A stretch of DNA of 58,023 bases from Thermofilaceae archaeon. Its GTDB lineage: Archaea > Thermoproteota > Thermoprotei > Thermofilales > Thermofilaceae. This document shows, one piece after another, positions 8,068 to 13,477 of the stretch. Under the pieces are notes generated by a model. It was not told the origin of the DNA and did no database searches. It saw nothing but the letters and a program-made list of their open reading frames with translations. The translations under genes were made by a program, and so were the position numbers. The stretch lies in NCBI GenBank assembly GCA_038731975.1, contig JAVYQJ010000002.1, positions 1 through 58,023 of the forward strand, written 5' to 3'. Positions within the stretch are counted from its first letter, which is position 1. Every line of letters starts with the position of its first letter.

Positions 8068-8307
8068 TCAACTAATGTCGATGAAGATGGACTCCATCTC
8101 TTCAACCGCCCTGCTTAACCCTCCTGCTTCGTCCCCTCTCCTCCCCGGCAGAAGGCTCCTAGCCCCTCTCCCGGCTTTCCTCGCCTGCTTCTCCCTCCTC
8201 TCGGCCTCCCTGATGGCAGCTTTCGCGGCCCTCCTCATCTCCTCCACTTCTCTCTTTAGGGGATCCTCCTCTGAGGCGAAACCGAACAGCCTCCTCAGGC
8301 TCTCCAT
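8068..8307 (-). CDS. Small charged coiled-coil protein
   Basis: A 79-residue protein. Residues 17-50 are almost all Arg, Lys, Glu and Ala with a heptad-like pattern (REVEEMRRAAKAAIREAERR), suggesting a coiled coil; the end is acidic. Its start overlaps the stop of the secretion ATPase gene, so it is probably translated with it. It may be an ATPase accessory or adaptor; the family is not recognised. Confidence 0.55.
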   Translation of the reverse strand: MESLRRLFGFASEEDPLKREVEEMRRAAKAAIREAERREKQARKAGRGARSLLPGRRGDEAGGLSRAVEEMESIFIDIS

Positions 8308-9851
8308 CAGGACACCACCTCCTCCGGGACGATAGGTTCCATCTTCTCGAAGCGCACACCGTCCACCCTTGCGTTAAGCCTCTGCTTGATGACCCCGTAC
8401 ACCTTCTCGGCTTCGCTCGCGCCCTCGAGCGAGAGCTGCAGCTCCGGCGGGAGCAGTTGCAGGAAGTCCTCCTCCGGCAAGTACCGCCCAGCCTTGTAGA
8501 CTGGCACGAAGCCCCTCGCATCTACCACATACACCGCCTGCACCCCGCGCTGGATCCCGCCCTCCGACGACACCGTTTTCCCGCAGACCACCCAGACTCT
8601 CACGGCGTCCAGGACGGAGGCCTGGAGCCCCGAGGCCTGTATCAAAGTGTTGAGGCGCTTCAGCGCGTCAGCCAGCTCCTTGCTGTGCGCAGTCGTCAAA
8701 ACGGGAATGCCGCTGCCAGCCGCCTCAAACCAGCTCGGCACCTCCTCGCCCCTCAGCTCCCCCACTACTAGGAGGTCCGGCCTGTCGTAGCGCCGGGTTG
8801 CCCTAATGTTGGCTGTTACGTTCCTGTCGCCGAAGGAAAAGTACGAGACGACGTTCGGCCCCCGAACCTGCGTAGCCACCTCAGGCTCCTCCTCAACGAT
8901 GCTGACCCTCAATCTGGGCCACAGGCTCAGGATCGCGTTCAGCACCCCGATCAGGGCCGTCGTCTTGCCGGAGCCTGGGGGGCCGACGAACGTAATGCTG
9001 TTCGGCGAAGCGGTTAGAGTGACGAGCCTCGCTAGGAGCAATGGCTCGGCCCTGAAGGGTTCAACCCTCACCACGCGGGCTGCGGAGAGCTGCCAGCCAC
9101 CGGCTAGCTGTGGTAGTGCGAGGTTCACTCGCCACCCCCTGAACTCGCCGCTGTCCTGAGGGTTCCTCTCGGACAGCGGGATCCCAGCCTCGATCGCGAT
9201 GCGCTGGACCAGCCTCTCCACCAAGAGCTCCCGGGGCAGCTCGACGGTGTAGCGCCTCCCCTCGATGCCGGCTGTGATGTGGACCTCCCCGTCCAGCTCC
9301 CTAATGAAGATCTCCTGCGTCCCGGAGTACTCCACTAGGGGCTCCAGCGGCCCCCACGCCCCCTCCCTCTCCGCGTAAACCCTCACCACGCCGTCACCTA
9401 TGATCAAGTAACCGGATTGAGTCCGCACGAGCCTGCCGGTAATAGGGGGCAGCGGGACTTCAGCCCCCTCCAGCCTTCCAGCCTCACGGAGCCTTACTCG
9501 CGGAACGCGCCATACCTTTCTGAACGCGGGGGCAAGCCTGGGATGCCTCACCGGTTCCGCTTTCTCTCGCACCACCCCTGGTTGAACCGCTTCAGCTCGC
9601 GCCTTCATCGCTTCGGACTGCAGGCCTGTCAGCGTAGTAGCTGGTGACACGCTTTCAGCGGTACTCAGGGGGGTAGGCTGCGCAGCCTCTGGGGCCTCCT
9701 CTACCCCAAGCATTGATTGAGCAGCGCCACGCTCCCCCCCAACACTGGGTTGAAGGGGTACAGGTTCCGCTCCTCCTTCAGAGGCTTTCCGCAGCTTGCG
9801 CTGGGGAACCTCCTCGAGCTTGATCTTCAGCTTCACTTTGGTTAGCGGCAT
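8307..9851 (-). CDS. Type II/IV secretion ATPase (FlaI/TadA/GspE family)
   Basis: A 514-residue cytoplasmic hexameric ATPase that should power assembly of the pilus or secretion system. The first 110 residues are a Pro/Ala/Glu-rich, probably disordered extension. An N-terminal domain follows, then the C-terminal ATPase domain with Walker A GPPGSGKTT (about residue 290), an acidic Asp-box-like EEEPEV, Walker B-like LLVVGELRGEE and the His-box region TTAHSKELADAL. The prepilins, T2SF protein and MinD-like ATPase around it support the assignment. The long low-complexity N-terminus is unusual for the family and may tether the ATPase to partners, perhaps to the similar Pro/Ala-rich protein next upstream. 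Confidence 0.9.
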   Translation of the reverse strand: MPLTKVKLKIKLEEVPQRKLRKASEGGAEPVPLQPSVGGERGAAQSMLGVEEAPEAAQPTPLSTAESVSPATTLTGLQSEAMKARAEAVQPGVVREKAEPVRHPRLAPAFRKVWRVPRVRLREAGRLEGAEVPLPPITGRLVRTQSGYLIIGDGVVRVYAEREGAWGPLEPLVEYSGTQEIFIRELDGEVHITAGIEGRRYTVELPRELLVERLVQRIAIEAGIPLSERNPQDSGEFRGWRVNLALPQLAGGWQLSAARVVRVEPFRAEPLLLARLVTLTASPNSITFVGPPGSGKTTALIGVLNAILSLWPRLRVSIVEEEPEVATQVRGPNVVSYFSFGDRNVTANIRATRRYDRPDLLVVGELRGEEVPSWFEAAGSGIPVLTTAHSKELADALKRLNTLIQASGLQASVLDAVRVWVVCGKTVSSEGGIQRGVQAVYVVDARGFVPVYKAGRYLPEEDFLQLLPPELQLSLEGASEAEKVYGVIKQRLNARVDGVRFEKMEPIVPEEVVS

Positions 9852-9881
9852 GGCTCCACCCTTCCATCCGCTCTCATTTCG

Positions 9882-10277
9882 CTAGACGCCCAGGGTCTTG
9901 AGAATCCTCCTCGCAGCCCTCACTACCTCTAGGCGCCTCTGCCTCTCCTCTATCTCCTTCACCAGCCTTTGCTCCTCACCGTCCAGCGTCTGTGCATAGA
10001 CTTTGAGCGATTCAAGTGGCCTCACGTCGTAGCCCAGCTCCTTCAACGATTCAACCAGCTGGGCAAACGTGATAAACTCCTGCGGCCTCGCGGCCACGGG
10101 TTGAGAAGGCTGTAGAGAAGCCGGCTGATGGATGGCTGGGGAAGCCGGGAGATTCTGCGGAACAGCTTGAGGGGCAGCTGGCTGAGAAGCGGCTGGGGAA
10201 GCCAAGGGGTTAGTCCCCTTCAGCTTCTTGTGCTCCTCGAGGAAGTCCTTTACCGGAATATCCTTCTTCCCCTGCAC
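9882..10277 (-). CDS. Pro/Ala-rich linker plus coiled-coil protein
   Basis: A 131-residue protein: a short basic N-terminus, a Pro/Ala/Gln-rich stretch (about residues 25-65, with repeated QPA/SPA units), then a helical C-terminal part (70-131) with a likely coiled coil around EEQRLVKEIEERQRRLEVV. It sits between the ParA-like gene and the secretion ATPase. The low-complexity stretch resembles the N-terminal extension of the ATPase, so it could bridge the two ATPases. The GTG start fits an A/T box at 10302-10307. No family is recognised. Confidence 0.6.
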   Translation of the reverse strand: MQGKKDIPVKDFLEEHKKLKGTNPLASPAASQPAAPQAVPQNLPASPAIHQPASLQPSQPVAARPQEFITFAQLVESLKELGYDVRPLESLKVYAQTLDGEEQRLVKEIEERQRRLEVVRAARRILKTLGV

Positions 10278-10301
10278 GAAGTTATTGCAATACTGTAGTA
10301 C

Positions 10302-10985
10302 TTATTTCTTTCGGAGGAGGAGGTGGGCCAGCTTAGCTATGGCGGCGTCGAACTCGCCGCTCGTGTAGTTCAGGACCCTCAGCGTGCTGGGACCAAGCCT
10401 TGATACGGCCGGCTCGTAAGGTACAACGACGTAGTCTGCGCCAGCTTTTTTGCACCAGTAGGCCACGGTCTTCGAGTAGTAGTCGACCACGCTCCTTGGG
10501 TAGGGGCGGGGGCAGTTCAAGGCGACGACAACGCGCTTGCCGGTAAAGGTAAACAGCGCACTCTCGAGTGAAGCTGGGTTCGGCTCTGTGACGACTAGGA
10601 TCGAATCTGCCTCAAGAATCAGGGGAAGGTAGCGATCCACCGCATCAACATCTGTTAAAGCGGGGATGTCCACCAAGACCAGCGTGTAGCGTTGCGACCA
10701 TGTGCGTAAAGAGTTTATTACCTGTTCTGGCGAGCGCAATGGTCCCCTGTTAACCGCGACTGTCAGCCTGAAGGTATCATGCTCCACCTCTCTCAAGGAT
10801 GCATCGGGGTCATCTCTAAGGTAAGGAGGAGGAGTGTCACCCAGCAAGTAGGCTGTGGCACCGCCCTCGCTGCTAGCATCAACGAGCAAAGTGGGAACGC
10901 TAGAGGCTGCAGTTACGGAAAGGGAAACGGCTAGGGTTGTTTTACCCGTACCACCCTTGGACCCGCTAAACGTCGCTATAAGCAC
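10302..10985 (-). CDS. ParA/MinD-type ATPase (TadZ/CpaE-like candidate)
   Basis: A 227-residue SIMIBI-class ATPase. It has the deviant Walker A of the ParA/MinD family (KGGTGKTT, about residues 10-17), a switch-I-like VDASSEGG and a Walker B-like TLVLVDIPAL. It is the first gene of the leftward operon leading to the secretion ATPase, prepilin and platform genes. In bacterial Tad pili a MinD-like protein (TadZ/CpaE) places the pilus machine, so this could play that role here. A plasmid-type ParA is the alternative, because a ParB-like gene lies on the other side of the shared promoter. The GTG start has a TATA-like box (CTTAAAT, about 11008-11015) 23-30 nt upstream. Confidence 0.8.
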   Translation of the reverse strand: MLIATFSGSKGGTGKTTLAVSLSVTAASSVPTLLVDASSEGGATAYLLGDTPPPYLRDDPDASLREVEHDTFRLTVAVNRGPLRSPEQVINSLRTWSQRYTLVLVDIPALTDVDAVDRYLPLILEADSILVVTEPNPASLESALFTFTGKRVVVALNCPRPYPRSVVDYYSKTVAYWCKKAGADYVVVPYEPAVSRLGPSTLRVLNYTSGEFDAAIAKLAHLLLRKK

Positions 10986-11066
10986 GATTTCAAAGGATAT
11001 TATAACTAATTTAAGCTTTACTCGACACGTTCCGGGATGAATACAGCATCGTAGTAAGGATGCTAC

Positions 11067-11077
11067 ACTGTAGTACT
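11067..11077. repeat. 11-bp repeat shared with 10292-10302
   Basis: The 11-mer ACTGTAGTACT lies in the divergent ParA/regulator promoter region and again at 10292-10302, between the ParA-like gene and the next gene. Its core AGTACT is palindromic. It could be a binding site for the regulator or the ParB-like protein, or chance. Confidence 0.3.
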
Positions 11078-11105
11078 GATATCGCTATGTTGTATATGGT
11101 AAACT

Positions 11106-11113
11106 TTATATAT
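11106..11113 (+). promoter_or_regulatory. TATA box of winged-helix regulator
   Basis: TTATATAT lies 21-28 nt before the GTG at 11134, in a strongly AT-rich stretch. It supports a leaderless start at that GTG rather than at the TTG at 11116. Confidence 0.5.
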
Positions 11114-11133
11114 CATTGCTGACTGTTTCGCTT

Positions 11134-11472
11134 GTGAGCGAAAAGAAAGGCTTAAACTCAAATGAGAATACTGTTGATGATGAAATAGTAAAAGAATTAA
11201 TTCTAAATGGGCGACATTCCCAGATAGTTGTGCTTGTATTTTTATATAAGGTTGGTAAAGCCACCCTGTCAGACATACAACGAGCCTTAACAGGAGGTAA
11301 GTATCGGGCTCAGTATAATTGGACTCTAAGTGTTTTAAACGAGTTAAAAAACTTAGATCTTGTATATGAAGATCAAATCTTAATCAAAGAAAAAATAAAA
11401 GTTAGATTATTTGATTTAACAGAAAAGGGTAGAAGGATAGCAAGAAAGCTTAGCGAGATCTTACAGCTGTGA
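11134..11472 (+). CDS. AT-rich winged-helix regulator
   Basis: From the GTG at 11134 the protein has 112 residues. Residues about 35-105 look like a winged helix: a helix after QIVVLVFLYKVGKATLSDI, a recognition-type helix and a wing (ILIKEKIKVRLFDLTEKG). This is the MarR/PadR-like layout of archaeal transcription factors. The gene is much more AT-rich than its neighbours, with many AAA and ATA codons, which suggests recent transfer or a mobile-element origin. It diverges from the ParA/pilus operon and precedes the ParB-like gene, so it may regulate this locus. Confidence 0.7.
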   Translation: MSEKKGLNSNENTVDDEIVKELILNGRHSQIVVLVFLYKVGKATLSDIQRALTGGKYRAQYNWTLSVLNELKNLDLVYEDQILIKEKIKVRLFDLTEKGRRIARKLSEILQL

Positions 11473-11515
11473 CACTATGGGAAATTTTAAAATACTCCCG
11501 CGTCTCTGCCCACTG

Positions 11516-12406
11516 ATGTCGTCGGTGAGCTTAATTCCAATCGAGAAACTATTCCCATCTTCAGCCAACGTGAGGCTATATGTCTCGCCGGAGGCTGTGA
11601 GCAAGCTGGCGGAGGACATAGCCATGAGAGGCCTTCTGCACCCCCTGATCGTAAGGCCAGAAGGAAGCGGCTATGGCGTCGTTTGCGGTCGCATGCGGCT
11701 CGAAGCAATAAGGCTCCTGCAGAAGGAAAAGCCGGAGGTCTTCAAGAAGCTATTTTCTCAGGGTATACCCTGCGTAGTGAAGGAGCTGAGCGACGCGGAG
11801 GCCCTTGAGCTGTCTCTCAGCGAAAACTTGAGGCAGAACACTTTGACACCAGAGGAGCGCGGCAGGGGTTTAGCCAGGCTCTACGAGATGGGCGTTAGTG
11901 AGGAGGAGATCGCGGCCAGGCTACAGGTGGAGCTGGAGGAGATCAAGCGGTTTGTCCGCTTGTACGCGCGGTTGAGGGAGATCGCCCCAGTCGTAGCCGA
12001 GTCGAAACCCGGTAGGCCGCGCGAAACCAAACCTAAAAAGAGAGTGAGTAGGACCGGTATGGTAAAAGTCGTGAGAGCGATTGAGGACCTCGCAGCGCGC
12101 GGCGTATTGAGGGAACCAGAGGAAGTGGTGAGAAAGATAGCGGATTTAGCGGCAGAGAGGGGGCTTAGCACGAGTGAACTGGATATACTGGCTAGAAGGC
12201 TTAGAGAAAAACCCGAGCTTGTGCAAACACCTGAAAAGCTAGTGGAGGAGATATCCGCGGAGGAGATGGTGGAGCGCGTAGTGCTCCTAAAGCGTCATGT
12301 TGTAGAGTACGTAGAAGCCTGGGCGAGCGAGCGAGGTTTAACTTTCAGCGAGGCGCTCAACGAGATCATCAGTGAGTACATCAGCCTGAAAAAGGCGGCA
12401 GCTTAA
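11516..12406 (+). CDS. ParB/Srx-domain protein (ParB-like)
   Basis: From the ATG at 11516 the protein has 296 residues; an upstream ATG at 11477 adds 13. The N-terminal 110 residues match a ParB/Sulfiredoxin domain: IPIEKLFPSSANVR, then ...LAEDIAMRGLLHPLIVR..., CGRMRLEA and a LSENLRQNTLTPEE stretch as in ParB box II. An HTH-like region follows (MGVSEEEIAARLQVELEEI), then a helical C-terminal part with a ribbon-helix-helix-like end (AWASERGLTFSEALNEII). An A/T-rich box (ATTTTAAAATA, about 11484-11494) lies 22-32 nt before 11516, which supports this start. It may bind DNA and partner with the divergent ParA-like ATPase. Confidence 0.8.
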   Translation: MSSVSLIPIEKLFPSSANVRLYVSPEAVSKLAEDIAMRGLLHPLIVRPEGSGYGVVCGRMRLEAIRLLQKEKPEVFKKLFSQGIPCVVKELSDAEALELSLSENLRQNTLTPEERGRGLARLYEMGVSEEEIAARLQVELEEIKRFVRLYARLREIAPVVAESKPGRPRETKPKKRVSRTGMVKVVRAIEDLAARGVLREPEEVVRKIADLAAERGLSTSELDILARRLREKPELVQTPEKLVEEISAEEMVERVVLLKRHVVEYVEAWASERGLTFSEALNEIISEYISLKKAAA

Positions 12407-12422
12407 CTCCGGTGACACATTT

Positions 12423-13241
12423 GTGTCCGCACTGGCTAATTCGATACTCGAGGCTCTCGAGGAGGAGGGGCAAGTAACTGTTATCGGGAGCCATCCCGGG
12501 TTTAGGGAAAAAGTTGTTGCTAATACGATCAGAGCCGCCACTAAAGCTTATGAAGCGATCTCGGTCGTTGATTGGTACGGAGCGTACAACGTAGATGCGA
12601 TACAGACCGTTGAGCCGACTCTACCCTACGCTAGCGCAGCAAAATACCTCCCACTCGCTGTCTCCTCAATGCATGGCCTCTACAGGATTGGAGCACTGGT
12701 AGAAGGGCTTTTACACGAAGCTGTGCAAAGTTCCGATAGTTTCCACCAAGTAGTATCGCGACTCGAAGCTCTTTCTACTCAAAGAGTTTGGGCGCGCACG
12801 ATCCTTTCAAAAATAGCTCCATTGAAAGATTACTTTGTAGAAAACATCACCCTACCGACCAAGTTTCGCGTAAACCTATTCAAGGCGCCGGTTTTGATCA
12901 GACGCCCCCTTTCTCAACTTTGGGTGGCTCTCGTAAGTGAGACAGTAGCAGCACAGAAAGGTTTGCTTGTTGTGAGTGAGGCTGGACGTGTGATTAAGCG
13001 TGGCTGGTGGGTCTGGAGTCTCATCGACGATGCTAGGGTTAGAGGAGCCAGGGTTCTGCTAGCTGACAGTCGTCTCCTTAGAACCTACCTGCTGAACACA
13101 CTTGTATTCACGGATTACAGGCCTGAAGAAGCCCTGGCGGCACAAAGGTACAGGTTGCAAATACTGACCAAAAAGTGGGTGAAGGGAAAAGCCCTGTTGG
13201 TTAAAGATCCTGAAGAACCACGCTTACTCAATATTGAGTAG
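12423..13241 (+). CDS. Uncharacterised protein, possible inactive HerA/VirB4-like ATPase
   Basis: A 272-residue protein 16 bp downstream of the ParB-like gene and probably in its operon. It opens with a strand-like QVTVIGSHPGFREKVV, where a P-loop would be expected but no GxxxxGK is present. Near the C-terminus LLVVSEAGRVI and ARVRGARVLLADSRLL resemble the Walker B and following helix region of HerA/VirB4-type ATPases, but the catalytic acidic residues are not clear. It may be a degenerate ATPase or an unrelated family; the function is unknown. It ends 7 bp before the CCA end of the tRNA-Arg on the other strand. Confidence 0.5.
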   Translation: MSALANSILEALEEEGQVTVIGSHPGFREKVVANTIRAATKAYEAISVVDWYGAYNVDAIQTVEPTLPYASAAKYLPLAVSSMHGLYRIGALVEGLLHEAVQSSDSFHQVVSRLEALSTQRVWARTILSKIAPLKDYFVENITLPTKFRVNLFKAPVLIRRPLSQLWVALVSETVAAQKGLLVVSEAGRVIKRGWWVWSLIDDARVRGARVLLADSRLLRTYLLNTLVFTDYRPEEALAAQRYRLQILTKKWVKGKALLVKDPEEPRLLNIE

Positions 13242-13278
13242 AGAATTTGGCGGGCCCGCCGGGATTCGAACCCGGGAT

Positions 13279-13302
13279 TTCCGTGCGGTTCAGTAGGCCG
13301 CT
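13279..13302 (-). other. tRNA intron 2 (variable loop)
   Basis: About 24 nt inserted in the variable loop. It can fold as a GCGG/CCGC stem with a 9-nt loop, or pair with intron 1 through GGCCTA and CGCA. Exact ends are uncertain by one or two bases. Confidence 0.6.
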
Positions 13303-13318
13303 CTCCGGCTTAGGAGGC

Positions 13319-13337
13319 CTACGCAGCCTTGCGGCTT
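13319..13337 (-). other. tRNA intron 1 (anticodon stem)
   Basis: A 19-nt insertion splitting the 5' strand of the anticodon stem. It contains a GCC-GCAA-GGC mini-hairpin. Its end (TGCGTAG plus the following exon GCC) is complementary to GGCCTA and CGCA in intron 2, so the two introns may pair in the precursor. Confidence 0.65.
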
Positions 13338-13374
13338 CGGCGCCTTTCCAGCTAGGCCACGGGCCCTTTTTAGA

Positions 13375-13423
13375 GGGTCCTCAGCTAGGGGCGCGCATTC
13401 GCGCGCCGATCCTCATCGGACCC
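13375..13423 (-). ncRNA. Structured element directly upstream of tRNA-Arg
   Basis: A two-part hairpin: a perfect outer stem GGGTCC (13375-13380) with GGACCC (13418-13423), and a perfect 7-bp GC stem with a 4-nt loop at 13390-13407. On the minus strand the internal loop carries GATGA on one side and CTGA on the other, as in box C/D kink-turns, but the usual 3-nt bulge is missing. It ends 8 nt before the tRNA 5' end. No TATA box sits between it and the tRNA, while a TATA-like box lies about 20-27 nt before its own 5' end. It may be a leader or small RNA co-transcribed with the tRNA. Confidence 0.4.
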
Positions 13424-13441
13424 ATGTAGGGACGCTAAGCA

Positions 13442-13455
13442 TTTAGATATAAGCC
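13442..13455. promoter_or_regulatory. TATA-like box readable in both directions
   Basis: The stretch TTTAGATATAAGCC lies 25-32 nt before the ATG at 13478, fitting a leaderless promoter for the glycosidase. On the other strand it reads GGCTTATATC and lies about 20-27 nt before the hairpin that precedes the tRNA. One site may therefore serve both directions. Confidence 0.45.
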
Positions 13456-13477
13456 TTGCTCTAACCCTCCGACACGC

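Larger units (their letters stand above)
13248..13366 (-). tRNA. trnR-CCU: tRNA-Arg (anticodon CCU) with two non-canonical introns
   Basis: The minus strand has a 7-bp acceptor stem (GGGCCCG with CGGGCCC), a D-arm GCCT/AGGC, a T-arm CCGGG TTCGAAT CCCGG, discriminator G and an encoded CCA. A normal anticodon arm CCGGC-CTCCTAA-GCCGG forms only if about 19 nt (13319-13337) are removed from the 5' anticodon stem around position 29/30. A normal 5-nt variable loop needs about 24 nt more removed (about 13279-13302). The mature tRNA is then 76 nt including CCA. Intron ends can slide by one base. Neither intron is at the common 37/38 site; multiple non-canonical introns are known in Thermoproteales tRNAs. 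I did not verify full bulge-helix-bulge folds. Confidence 0.85.

Noticed and set aside
2421-13248. Integrated mobile element ending at the tRNA-Arg
   Set aside because: ParA/ParB-like genes beside a tRNA suggested this, but I found no integrase and no copy of the tRNA 3' end elsewhere in the window.
13375-13423. Standard box C/D guide RNA
   Set aside because: GATGA and CTGA are present, but there is no internal D'/C' pair, the spacing is too short for guide regions, and the kink-turn bulge is missing. Kept only as a structured element.
13247-13429. 60-codon frame over the tRNA-Arg
   Set aside because: It lies across the tRNA gene and its structured upstream element and starts with a tRNA T-arm sequence (the familiar GPPGFEPG artefact).
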